Shown piece after piece: positions 37,932 through 46,252 of a DNA stretch of 64,000 nt. The notes beneath the pieces are model-generated. The model had not been told where the DNA came from. It did no database searches and worked only from the letters and a program-made list of their open reading frames with translations. Origin of the DNA: SZUA-320 sp963707875 (lineage in GTDB: Bacteria > Gemmatimonadota > Gemmatimonadetes > Gemmatimonadales > GWC2-71-9). The stretch is taken from positions 744,001 to 808,000 of the forward strand of contig CAVPRU010000014.1 in the NCBI GenBank assembly GCA_963707875.1, written 5' to 3'. Position 1 is the stretch's first letter; every line of letters begins with the position of its first letter. The position numbers were made by a program, and so were the translations under genes.

Positions 37932-38833
37932 GCGACCGCCACCGCCTGGACCAGGGCCTGCCGGAGGGCGGCACCGAACGGCAGGTCGGTGGTGATCACC
38001 TCGTAGGCAACGCCATGACTGCGCAGGCCGGCCCGCCAGGCGTCCATCGTCTGGCGCAGGGTGCGATCGTAGGCGCCGGCCCAATCCTGCGGCCGGAGTA
38101 CCACGGTCTGCCCGGTCTCCGGATCCCGGTACCGGACCTCCACCGCACCGGCCAGGGCCCGCTCGGCGGGATCGAGAAGGTGCAGCACCAGCACCTGGTG
38201 GCCCCGGTGGCGGAGAAACCGCAGCGCCTTGATGGTGATTTCGCGCTCCAGCAGCAGGTCGGAGACGAGAACCACCAGTCCTCGACGACGGAGCTGGGCC
38301 ACCACCCGCCGGAGCGCCGGTTCGGCGGCGGTCCGGGCGCCCGGTTCGGTAGTCTGGAGGGTGGCCAGCAACTGGCGCCAGTGACTGAGCCGGGCACGGG
38401 GGGGCAAGACCGCCCGCACGGTGTCATCGAAGGTCAGCAGTCCCGTGGCATCGCGCTGGCGCAGCAGGACCAGCGCCAGGGAGGCGATCAGCAGTTTGGC
38501 GTAGGCCAGCTTGGTGAGCCGGGCCGGATCGCCGGACCAGGCCATCGACCGGCTGGTATCGAGCAGCAGCATGGCCCGGAGATTGGTCTCCTCCTCGTAC
38601 TGCTTGACGTACAGTCGATCGGTACGGGCCAGCAGCTTCCAGTCGACGTAGCGCAGTTCGTCGCCCATCTGATAGGCACGGTGCTCGGCAAACTCCACGG
38701 AGAACCCGCGGCGCGGGCTTCGGTGGAGGCCGGAGAGGAATCCTTCGACAATCCCCTGGGTGACCAGTTCCAGGCCGCCGAGGCGGGACAGTTCGAGCGG
38801 GTCGAGGAGGTCGAGTCGGTCGCGGCCGTGCAT
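37928..38833 (-). CDS. DUF58 domain protein
   Basis: A 301-residue cytoplasmic or peripheral protein. The DUF58 signature GDELRYVDWKLLARTDRLYVKQYEEE sits at about 58-85 (the core is VDWKLLARTDRL). It is followed by a VWA-like segment LLLDTSRSMAW and LLTFDD. DUF58 proteins usually act with MoxR-family ATPases and BatA-type membrane proteins. It is the first gene of the operon running to pdxA; its start is 137 bases from a divergent gene. No MoxR gene lies upstream. The start has no strong ribosome site (CCGGCCCATGC), so an internal start is possible. Confidence 0.87.
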   Translation of the reverse strand: MHGRDRLDLLDPLELSRLGGLELVTQGIVEGFLSGLHRSPRRGFSVEFAEHRAYQMGDELRYVDWKLLARTDRLYVKQYEEETNLRAMLLLDTSRSMAWSGDPARLTKLAYAKLLIASLALVLLRQRDATGLLTFDDTVRAVLPPRARLSHWRQLLATLQTTEPGARTAAEPALRRVVAQLRRRGLVVLVSDLLLEREITIKALRFLRHRGHQVLVLHLLDPAERALAGAVEVRYRDPETGQTVVLRPQDWAGAYDRTLRQTMDAWRAGLRSHGVAYEVITTDLPFGAALRQALVQAVAVA

Positions 38834-38970
38834 GGGCCGGGTAAGATAGCGGAGACAGGGGAGTGATGGACGGGGCCTGGCTCGGAGCGGGAGCCGTGAG
38901 TGGAGATCTTGACGGGCTCCCGATTCGGGGGCACCATCCGATCAGCCCTCTTACTCCAAGGGAGATCACC

Positions 38971-39603
38971 ATGTCCAGCTATGAATTCGGACCCTGCGCC
39001 CACGCGAAAAAGACCTGCGAGTGGGTCTGCCCCGACCGGTACGACATCGAGGAGAGCGTCACCCTGCGCTGGCCCGAGGCCGAGTTGAAGATCAAGGAGG
39101 ACACCGTCCCCGTCACCGACTTGATCCGATCGGAACTCGGCTGGAAAAAGGGGACTGGTCCTGACACCATTCGGTTCGACGCCCTGGTCCTGACCGCTGA
39201 GGCCTACGACCTGTTCGTCCTCCCCGACCTGATCGTGACCCACGGGTACGACAAGGCCCGGATCGCCCGAACCCGGCACCGGGCCTGCCTCAAGAATTTC
39301 GGAGTCTGCGTCCACCGCATCGAATGCGACTGGGTCTGTCCGAGAATCGGCTGGCGAGAGTTGATTGATTGGACATCGCCCCACAACCTGCGAAACGTGT
39401 TCGACGCGGTGGTTCTCACGCCCCTGGCGTACGAGCGGTTCGCGCTGCCATTCCAGGTCCGGACCAAGGGGGCGGCACGCGCTGCGGCCCTGCACCAGGG
39501 CTACCTTCGCCGGGTCCGCGCCGAGGAGGCCCTCTCGAAGGGGATCTGGCCTAAGGCGAAGGCTCCAGCCCGGCCAGCCGGCGGAAAGAAGGCTGCGACC
39601 TGA
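38971..39603 (+). CDS. Unrecognised protein with duplicated Cys-Trp-Val-Cys-Pro module
   Basis: A 210-residue protein with a clear internal duplication. The first half has C-x(7)-CEWVCP near the N-terminus and FDALVLTAEAYDLFVLP later. The second half has CVHRIECDWVCP and FDAVVLTPLAYERFALP. Each half also ends in a basic helical stretch (IARTRHRACLK and LHQGYLRRVRAEEA). The repeated cysteines suggest a metal site or disulfide-linked fold. There is no signal peptide; the C-terminus is Ala/Lys/Pro-rich. ATG 38971 follows GGGAGATCACC. It is divergent from DUF58 and its 3' end overlaps the convergent kinase gene by 53 bases. I do not recognise the family. Confidence 0.75.
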   Translation: MSSYEFGPCAHAKKTCEWVCPDRYDIEESVTLRWPEAELKIKEDTVPVTDLIRSELGWKKGTGPDTIRFDALVLTAEAYDLFVLPDLIVTHGYDKARIARTRHRACLKNFGVCVHRIECDWVCPRIGWRELIDWTSPHNLRNVFDAVVLTPLAYERFALPFQVRTKGAARAAALHQGYLRRVRAEEALSKGIWPKAKAPARPAGGKKAAT

Positions 39604-41914
39604 GGCTGCGGAACCAGAACGAAGTTCTGAGGATCGATCGGTAGGTCGTATCCTGGGCCACCAGCGGGGCGAGCAGGCGAATCACCCCGTCGGTGTCCCC
39701 CAGGATCGTGAGGATGTAGGTCTGGTACAACTCCATCCCTGGAGCACCAGTCCGCTTCGCGCGGTCGACCACCGCCAGCGCACTGTCGCGGAGCCCCGCC
39801 CGGGTCAGGACCGCCGCCACCATCACCCGTCGGAAGCCCTCAGTTAACCGCTCGGCCCCACCCCCGGGCCGCTCGATGGCCGACAGTTCCTGCCAGGCGC
39901 TGTCGGCCGCCGCGCGGGTGCCCCCGAAATACCCGAAATGGACCAGCCGGCACTCCGCAAAGACCACCGTGGCATAGAGCAGGCGCCCCTCCTCGCAGAT
40001 CTTGCGGGCCTGATCGCCCAACCCCTGTTCGCGGAACAGGACAAAGAGCTCAGTCGCGACCCCGTGGCCGTCCAGCAGGAAATCGTCCAGGCTCCGGGCC
40101 GCCAGCACGGCCTTGACGGCCTCGTCCATCCGGCCCGCCCGCCGGTAGAGTCTGCTCAGGTGGACATTGGCCGCACCGAGGGTGTTGTCGGCGGCCAGAG
40201 CGGCCCTGAGATCCGATTCGGCTCGCCTCACGACCCTTCCCGTCCGCCCGGGCAGCATGAATCCCAGATGCTCCGCCAGGGAGCCGCGGAGCGCCAGTGC
40301 CTGCGCGGAACGAGGCTCCCGCGCCAGGGCGCTGTCCGCATAGGTAATTCCGTCATCGAGCCTTGCAGCCACCAGCACGGTGTCATCGAGGTCGAAGAAA
40401 CTCAGGTTATAGCTCACCCAACCCCGCCGGATCCAGGGAAGGGCCTGGGAAGGATCGAGGGTGGAGGCATCCGCCAATCGGTTGTCCGCCAGCTCGAACT
40501 CGACTCGTGCCTGGGTGATATCCTGGCCGAGGTAGGCCTCCCTGCCCTTCTGGTAGTGGTTCTCGGCCTCGAGCACCGCCTCCCGGGCCGCCGGGTTCCT
40601 GAGCGAGCCCACGGCCTCGCGAAGTTCAAGCACCTCTCCGATCTTCCGACGCACGAACGCCGAAATCTGGAAGGCGATCGCATCCTGCGTCTCCGGGGCT
40701 ACCGATCCCGGACTCCACGATTGGATGGAGAGGAGTTGGTCGGTCGCCTGCTCGATCACCCGGGCCGTCACCACGACCGAGTCAGCCGGACCGGTCGCCA
40801 GGATCCGGAGCACGGTGCCCACCGGTTGGGCCACGGTGTCGAACACGGTGATGGACTGCAGGGCCCCGAGTTGCCGGCTGACCCGGTCGGCCAGTTGGCG
40901 GGTGAGGACCGGATCCGACGCGTCGGCCGCCCCGCCCTCCACCGCGATGGCCAGCAGGTCCCGACGGCCCGAGGGCCAGAGGAGGTAGCTGGTCACGCCG
41001 ACCAGCCCGACCAGCGAGGCCCCCGCCAGCATCCCGCGACCGAACCGACGTGGTCGGGGCGGTGGCGCGGCGGAGGCCAGGAGATCGGTCCGGAAGGCCG
41101 CCGGGGTCTGGATCCGGTCGGCGGGGACCTTGGCCAGGGCTCGGGCGAGGGCTCGCTCCACCGCGATGGGGACGCTGGGTCGGACGGTACGCACGGGAGG
41201 CATTGGATCGGAGAGGTGGCGGGCACCGATCGCCCCACCGCTCGCCCCGGAAAAGGGGGGCTGGCCCACCAGCATCTCATACACCACGCAGGCCAGGCTG
41301 TAGACGTCGGTCCGGCCGTCGAGGGTACTCTCGCCGCTCCACTGCTCGGGGCTCATGTACGCCGGGGTACCGATCGGTGCCCCGTCCGATTCGGTGCTTT
41401 GGCGACTGGCGATCGGTCGGGCCACCCCGAAATCGGCGACCATCGCGTGTCCCGCCTGGAGCAGAATGTTCTCGGGCTTGATGTCCCGGTGGATCACCCC
41501 GCGGTCATGGGCAAACTGCAGGGCATCGGCGACCTCGGTCGCGATCCGGATCGCCTCCTCGACCGGCAGCGGCCCTTCCCGGACCAGCTTGTCCCGGAGG
41601 GACTCGCCATCCACGAAATGCATCACGTAATAGGGGAGGCGGGCGGCCGGGGGGTAGTCCAGCATTCCGGAACCGATCAGCCCGACGATGTTCGGGTGGG
41701 TGAGCCGGGAGACGATCCGGATCTCCTGCTCGAACCGCTCCGCGCTGATGGCCAGCGACAGTTCGGGGAGCAGGACCTTGATGGCAACCGGGCGATCGTG
41801 GCGGAGGTCGTGGGCGAGGTAGACCCGGGCCATCCCCCCCCGGCCTAGCTCCCGCTCGACCCGGTAGGTCCCGGCAATCGCCTCGGTCAGGATCTGCTGG
41901 AGGAATTCGGGCAT
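39551..41914 (-). CDS. Ser/Thr protein kinase with transmembrane helix and TPR tail
   Basis: A 787-residue Hanks-type kinase. The kinase domain (about 15-275) has the Gly loop LGRGGMARVY, the Lys in VAIKVLLPEL, HRDIKPEN and ADFGVARP, then GTPAYMSPEQW. A transmembrane helix near 295-315 (GASLVGLVGVTSYLLW) leads to a TolB/FlgO-like region (LLAIAVEGG) and a long TPR-like helical C-terminus. Such kinases with this layout are abundant in Gemmatimonadota. The start at ATG 41914 has GGGGAG at 7 bases; two upstream ATG (41929, 41944) are in frame. Its C-terminal coding end overlaps the convergent duplicated-Cys protein by 53 bases. Signal and substrates unknown. Confidence 0.88.
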   Translation of the reverse strand: MPEFLQQILTEAIAGTYRVERELGRGGMARVYLAHDLRHDRPVAIKVLLPELSLAISAERFEQEIRIVSRLTHPNIVGLIGSGMLDYPPAARLPYYVMHFVDGESLRDKLVREGPLPVEEAIRIATEVADALQFAHDRGVIHRDIKPENILLQAGHAMVADFGVARPIASRQSTESDGAPIGTPAYMSPEQWSGESTLDGRTDVYSLACVVYEMLVGQPPFSGASGGAIGARHLSDPMPPVRTVRPSVPIAVERALARALAKVPADRIQTPAAFRTDLLASAAPPPRPRRFGRGMLAGASLVGLVGVTSYLLWPSGRRDLLAIAVEGGAADASDPVLTRQLADRVSRQLGALQSITVFDTVAQPVGTVLRILATGPADSVVVTARVIEQATDQLLSIQSWSPGSVAPETQDAIAFQISAFVRRKIGEVLELREAVGSLRNPAAREAVLEAENHYQKGREAYLGQDITQARVEFELADNRLADASTLDPSQALPWIRRGWVSYNLSFFDLDDTVLVAARLDDGITYADSALAREPRSAQALALRGSLAEHLGFMLPGRTGRVVRRAESDLRAALAADNTLGAANVHLSRLYRRAGRMDEAVKAVLAARSLDDFLLDGHGVATELFVLFREQGLGDQARKICEEGRLLYATVVFAECRLVHFGYFGGTRAAADSAWQELSAIERPGGGAERLTEGFRRVMVAAVLTRAGLRDSALAVVDRAKRTGAPGMELYQTYILTILGDTDGVIRLLAPLVAQDTTYRSILRTSFWFRSLRSQPSFRRLAGLEPSP

Positions 41915-42029
41915 GGCTCGGCTCCCCATGAACTTGTACCCCATGGAACGGACATTGTCTACCGGGTGTGCTGCACCTGGGGAGTGCCAGAGCATCGCGG
42001 GACCCGGCCCCGGGCAGTACATTGCCCGG

Positions 42030-42416
42030 ATGAGCCACGACCACAGTCACTCCGAGCCATCCGGGTTGGCGGACTTCCAGGCGTTCCGCAGCCAGATGAA
42101 CGAGGCGATTTTCGCCCACGGCAACCTCACCATCAACCGGTTCTTCGCCCTGGACGGCCGGGCGTACGAGGAAGGGGCCCTCGGAACCCGGACCAAGGAA
42201 CTGATGGGGCTGGTCGCCTCGCTGGTGCTCCGGTGCGACGACTGCATCACCTACCATGTCGCTGGGGCCTGCCAGGCCGGCGCCACCGATGACGAGCTGA
42301 TGGAGACCTTCGCGATCGGGTTGATCGTGGGGGGCAGCATCGTGATCCCGCACCTCCGTCGGGCCGTGGCCCGGCTCGCCGAAGTGCGGGCGGCCACCGG
42401 CCCGGCCGCAGACTGA
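42030..42416 (+). CDS. Carboxymuconolactone decarboxylase/AhpD-like protein
   Basis: A 128-residue member of the AhpD-like fold family. The CxxC with following His (CDDCITYH, residues 69-76) is the peroxidatic or resolving pair of the AhpD type. The helical text KELMGLVASLVLRCDDC and GATDDELMETFAIGLIVGGS is typical. Likely role: small thiol-dependent antioxidant or carboxymuconolactone-type enzyme; many members of this family have no assigned substrate. The N-terminus has a His-rich start (MSHDHSHSEPS). It is divergent from the kinase gene and followed by a dienelactone-hydrolase-like gene 35 bases later. Confidence 0.85.
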   Translation: MSHDHSHSEPSGLADFQAFRSQMNEAIFAHGNLTINRFFALDGRAYEEGALGTRTKELMGLVASLVLRCDDCITYHVAGACQAGATDDELMETFAIGLIVGGSIVIPHLRRAVARLAEVRAATGPAAD

Positions 42417-42451
42417 GCATCGGGTTCGTTCCGAACGGGAGGAAGGTCAAC

Positions 42452-43327
42452 ATGCGAAGCACCTATCTGATCACGGCGGCAGTCCTGGTTTCGGGGGTCC
42501 TGGTGGCCGCTCAACTCGGTTCCGGGTCCGCAGGTGGCACGGCCGGAATGTCAGGGGTGATCGCTGCTCAGGATCCGACACTCCCCGCCTCCGGTGCGAC
42601 AGCAGCCCAGCGGTTGGCCACCTCCCCCCGCCACGCCGAGTGGGTGGCGGTCAGGGTGGGCCGTGACAGTGTCATGGCCTGGGTGGTGTACCCGGAACGC
42701 TCCGACAAGGCGCCCGTCGTCCTGGTGGTCCACGAGAACACCGGCCTGACCACCTGGGCGCGGGCCGTAGCCGATCAACTGGCGGCCGAGGGGTTCATCG
42801 GGATTGCGCCGGACCTGCTGACCATGCGCCGGAGTGACGATCTCACCAGCGAATGGGCGGCGGATTCAGGCCGTGCGGCCATCCGGACGCTCACCGACGA
42901 TGAGGTCCAGCGGAGCCTCGATGCGGTGGCGCGATATGGTACCACGCTCCCCGCCGCCAACGGCGTCTATGGGGTGGTCGGCTTCTGCTGGGGTGGGGCC
43001 CGGTCGTTCCTGCACGCGGTGCATGCCCCGTCCCTGAAGGCCTCGGTGGTGTACTACGGCTCACCGCCGTCGACCGAGCAGATCGGATCCATCCGGGCAT
43101 CGGTACTCGGGCTGTACGGGGGGAGCGATGCGCGGATCACGGCGACGGTGCCGGCCACCGACACGGCCATGAAGGCCGCGGGCAAGGCCTACCAGCACCA
43201 CGTCTATGACGGCGCCGGCCACGGGTTCCTTCGGGCGCAGGAGGGCCAGGAGGGGGCGAACCTGAAAGCTTCGCAGGCCGCATGGCCCGCGACGGTTGCA
43301 TTCCTCAGGGCGCGACTGGGTCGGTAG
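42452..43327 (+). CDS. Exported dienelactone hydrolase-like protein
   Basis: A 291-residue alpha/beta hydrolase with a signal sequence or anchor (residues 1-20). The nucleophile Cys179 is in GFCWGG, as in dienelactone hydrolases, with the Glu in VVHENTG (near 95) and the His in GAGHGF (near 253). The Asp is probably in LYGGSDARI. Members hydrolyse dienelactones or related esters; the real substrate cannot be read. It may be co-transcribed with the AhpD-like gene. The stop is followed closely by a GCCCAG/CTGGGC hairpin (43334-43352) and then a large nested hairpin. Confidence 0.85.
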   Translation: MRSTYLITAAVLVSGVLVAAQLGSGSAGGTAGMSGVIAAQDPTLPASGATAAQRLATSPRHAEWVAVRVGRDSVMAWVVYPERSDKAPVVLVVHENTGLTTWARAVADQLAAEGFIGIAPDLLTMRRSDDLTSEWAADSGRAAIRTLTDDEVQRSLDAVARYGTTLPAANGVYGVVGFCWGGARSFLHAVHAPSLKASVVYYGSPPSTEQIGSIRASVLGLYGGSDARITATVPATDTAMKAAGKAYQHHVYDGAGHGFLRAQEGQEGANLKASQAAWPATVAFLRARLGR

Positions 43328-43333
43328 CAGTGG

Positions 43334-43352
43334 GCCCAGCCGGAGCCTGGGC
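43334..43352 (+). terminator. Small hairpin after the dienelactone hydrolase gene
   Basis: GCCCAG (43334-43339) pairs with CTGGGC (43347-43352) around 7 bases, 7 bases after the stop. No T run follows. It may act as a terminator or mRNA end stabiliser. Confidence 0.35.
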
Positions 43353-43357
43353 GGTGG

Positions 43358-43494
43358 AGGGGGGCCGCGGCCGGCGAAGGGGTACGGGGCCGAAGCAGAG
43401 CATTGGCGCCCTTTGGCCAGTGGCGATCTCCACGAATGGCCGGCGGCGTCCGCTCTGCTGAGGCAGCCGCACCCGAGCCGAGCCAGGCCCCCCT
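43358..43494. other. Large nested hairpin in a convergent gap
   Basis: AGGGGGGCC (43358-43366) pairs with 43486-43494. GCAGAGC (43395-43401) pairs with 43452-43458. GGCCA (43415-43419) pairs with TGGCC (43437-43441), and GTGG (43420-43423) with CCAC (43430-43433). The whole 137 bases fold as one nested structure. It lies between convergent genes, as the paired-hairpin elements do, but shows no clear sequence similarity to them. No gene is seen in the 221-base gap. Confidence 0.6.
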
Positions 43495-43548
43495 CCTCAC
43501 ACAGCCGACCGATCGTGCGGGCCCAACTGCCCCGAGACCGCGCGGCGG

Positions 43549-43755
43549 TCAGGGCCCGGCCAGCAGCTTTTCGAAGCGCGGGTTCCCCTCCGCCAGGGCG
43601 GCCCGCACCTTGTCAACCTCGACCATGCCGGTCGGCGTCGTCCGGGCGGGCACCCCGGGTTCGGTAGGGGTCGGAGCGCCGCAGTGCATACAGAACTGGG
43701 CCTCCGACGGGAGGGCGTTGCTGCAGGACGGACAGGCGCGGGCGCCAACGGTCAT
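43549..43755 (-). CDS. Small zinc-ribbon protein
   Basis: A 68-residue protein with a double zinc ribbon motif near the N-terminus: CPSC then FCMHCG, giving CxxC...CxxC spaced by 13 residues. The tail VDKVRAALAEGNPRFEKLLAGP is helical. ATG 43755 has AGGA at 6 bases spacing. A longer form from ATG 43815, overlapping the kinase stop (TGATG), is possible but less likely. Such short zinc-ribbon proteins often accompany TPR or kinase genes; function unknown. Confidence 0.7.
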   Translation of the reverse strand: MTVGARACPSCSNALPSEAQFCMHCGAPTPTEPGVPARTTPTGMVEVDKVRAALAEGNPRFEKLLAGP

Positions 43756-43814
43756 GACGGATCCTGATTGGGGGGGGAGCAACGCTCCAAAGAACGCGCC
43801 CCGCTCGTCACCCA

Positions 43815-46154
43815 TCAATGGGGCGTGGCGGCTGCCGGGAGGCGGAGCCGCGTCCGCAGGGCCTGGAATCGGGGAAGCGCGCGCAGCGAGTCGGAGAATG
43901 GTTCCACGTCCAGGTAGACTATCATGTGATCCCGGACATCAAAGCCACGCTCCAGCCAGGTGACCGCGCGCTGGGGGTCGCCGGCGTTGTCCCAGAAGGC
44001 GGCCAGAAACGACGGCAGCACGAAGCTGGTGTCGGCTCGCGCCTCGAGCACCTGAGCCGCCCGTTGCATCGCCCGGGCATATCCACCCTCGGCCGCCCCG
44101 GCGTCCAGGGCAGCCACAACCTCCTGGTCCTGCAGAATCCGGAAGAACGTCCGCACCTCAACCAGCGCCTCGTCGTAGTGACCGAGATGGTGAAGGGTCC
44201 GTGCCAAGGCCCGGTGAGCCAGGGGGAATTCGGGGGCCATCGCGATCGTCTTCCGGAACTGGGCCTCCGCCTGCCGATACCGCCCGGAAAACATGTATCC
44301 CGCGCCGGCGATGCTCTGGAAGAAGGCGTTACGGGGGTCGAGCGCCATGCCGCGTTCGATCTGAGGCAAGGCCTCCTCCGGCCGCCCGATGGCGGCCAGG
44401 AAATGGCCGAAGAAGAGCCGGGATTCGGCCCGATTGCTGTCCAGGGCGATGGCGCGGCGATACAACTGCTCGGCCCGGACCCAGTCCCATTCGCCCCAGG
44501 CGGCGACGGCGGCGAGATTCGCGGCCGCGTCGGCCTGCGTGCTGTCGAGCTGCCAGGCGTGACCAAGCGCCTCACTCATCCGAAGACCAGCCTCGGCTGG
44601 CGGGAGCAGGCCCAGCACGCGGCGGTAGCTCCACACCCGACTCACCCCCAGCCAGGCCGGGGCGTAGCCCGGGTCCTTCGCGAGAGCCTGCTCAAAGTAG
44701 CCGAGAGCCGCGGTGAGATCGGTCGGGGTGAACTTGTAGGCGTGGAACAGGCCTCGGAGATACTCCTCATAGACGGCCGGATCCACCTCCGGCGCCGCCT
44801 GAAGCATGGCCTCGGTGGTGGGACTCAAGGCGAGGCGAACCTGGCCCGCAATGGCCAGGGTAATCCGCCGATGCAGGGCGCGCACCTCCCGCATCTCCGC
44901 CGCAAACGAGCCGCTCCAGAGCGATGCCTGGGACCGCCCGTCTACCAGCCGGGTCTCGATCACCACGCTGTCGCCCGATCGCCAGACTGAGCCCTCGATC
45001 ACCGCGTCCACGTCCAGCTCGCTGGCGATTTCCCGCACCGGCTTGGGGGCAGACCGGTACGGCATGACGGAAGTACGACCAATGACCGGGAGGCCGGCGC
45101 TGGCCAGTTCGGCGATAATCGCCTCCTGCATCCCGTCCACGAAGTAGTCCTGGGTCGCATCGTTCATCAGGTTGACCAGGGGAAGGACCGCCAGTCGCCT
45201 GATGGACGGGGTGCGATTCCCCCGGTCCACCGTCCAGAGCACCCCTGCGGCCAGGAGCGGGATGACCACGGCGGCGACCCGCCACCGCGACCAGCGATCC
45301 AGACGAATTGGTGGGGCGGCCACGGCCCGTTCCAGCGCGCTGACAAATTCTCCTGCGGTCCTGAAGCGATCGGCCGGGACCTTCGCCATCGCCTGTTCGA
45401 GCACCGACTGGACCTGATCACCAAGGACGGGGCGAACCGTGCTGATCCTGGGCACCGGGTCCAGGGCATGGCGAGCAAGAACCGCCTGCGGGCTGGGACC
45501 GGTGAATGGGGCCTGGCCCCCGAGCATCTCCCAGGCCACGCAGCCGAGGCTGTACACATCCACCCGGAGGTCAATGTCCCGCTGCCCCGCTGCCTGTTCG
45601 GGACTCATGTAGGTGGGGGTGCCAATGGCCAGGCCGGTTTCGGTCAGCCGCTGGGCCGTATCACCACTCACCATCCGGGCGATGCCGAAGTCGCTGACAA
45701 CCGCGCGGCCGCTGGAGAGAAGGATGTTTTCCGGCTTGATGTCCCGGTGGACGATCCCGGCCTGGTGTGCCGCATCGAGGGCCTCGGCCACATCGCGCAG
45801 GATTTCGAGCGCGTCGTCTACCGGGAGCTGACGCTCCCGTTCCATCCGGTGCCGCAGGGTGTCCCCCGCGACGAACGGCATGACGTAGTAGAAGAGCCCG
45901 TCGGCTTCACCCGATTCGTGCACTGGGAGGATGCCCGGGTGGGTCAGACCGGCGGCAATGTCAATCTCCTGACGGAACCGCTCGGCCCCCACGGCCTGCG
46001 CCAGCTCCGGACGGAGGACCTTGATCGCCACCGGTCGCCCCAGCCGAAGGTCGGTCCCGTAGAACACGGTGGCCATTCCCCCGCTGCCCAGTTCGCGTTC
46101 GATCCGGTAGTGCCCCGCCAGGGATTTTCCGAGGCGTGCGCTCAGGTCGTCCAT
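43815..46154 (-). CDS. Ser/Thr protein kinase with TPR tail
   Basis: A 779-residue Hanks-type kinase. The kinase domain (about 15-280) has LGSGGMATVFYG, VAIKVLRPEL, HRDIKPENILL, SDFGIARM and GTPTYMSPEQAAG. A transmembrane helix near 300-320 (VAAVVIPLLAAGVLW) precedes a TolB-like region (LAVLPLVNLMND, VIGRTSVMPYR) and TPR repeats to the end. The architecture is the same as the kinase at 39551-41914, so these are paralogues. ATG 46154 lacks a strong ribosome site; an in-frame upstream start at 46265 overlaps the divergent hydrolase gene and was not preferred. The downstream zinc-ribbon gene probably belongs to the same transcript. Confidence 0.87.
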   Translation of the reverse strand: MDDLSARLGKSLAGHYRIERELGSGGMATVFYGTDLRLGRPVAIKVLRPELAQAVGAERFRQEIDIAAGLTHPGILPVHESGEADGLFYYVMPFVAGDTLRHRMERERQLPVDDALEILRDVAEALDAAHQAGIVHRDIKPENILLSSGRAVVSDFGIARMVSGDTAQRLTETGLAIGTPTYMSPEQAAGQRDIDLRVDVYSLGCVAWEMLGGQAPFTGPSPQAVLARHALDPVPRISTVRPVLGDQVQSVLEQAMAKVPADRFRTAGEFVSALERAVAAPPIRLDRWSRWRVAAVVIPLLAAGVLWTVDRGNRTPSIRRLAVLPLVNLMNDATQDYFVDGMQEAIIAELASAGLPVIGRTSVMPYRSAPKPVREIASELDVDAVIEGSVWRSGDSVVIETRLVDGRSQASLWSGSFAAEMREVRALHRRITLAIAGQVRLALSPTTEAMLQAAPEVDPAVYEEYLRGLFHAYKFTPTDLTAALGYFEQALAKDPGYAPAWLGVSRVWSYRRVLGLLPPAEAGLRMSEALGHAWQLDSTQADAAANLAAVAAWGEWDWVRAEQLYRRAIALDSNRAESRLFFGHFLAAIGRPEEALPQIERGMALDPRNAFFQSIAGAGYMFSGRYRQAEAQFRKTIAMAPEFPLAHRALARTLHHLGHYDEALVEVRTFFRILQDQEVVAALDAGAAEGGYARAMQRAAQVLEARADTSFVLPSFLAAFWDNAGDPQRAVTWLERGFDVRDHMIVYLDVEPFSDSLRALPRFQALRTRLRLPAAATPH

Positions 46155-46252
46155 TGAGCAAACATGCACCCCGGGAGGCCCCAGCGTAACCCGATCGGGG
46201 TTGCGCTCCTCCGCGTGCGCGGTACCATCCGTTAAATCGGCGAGAGGCGGAG

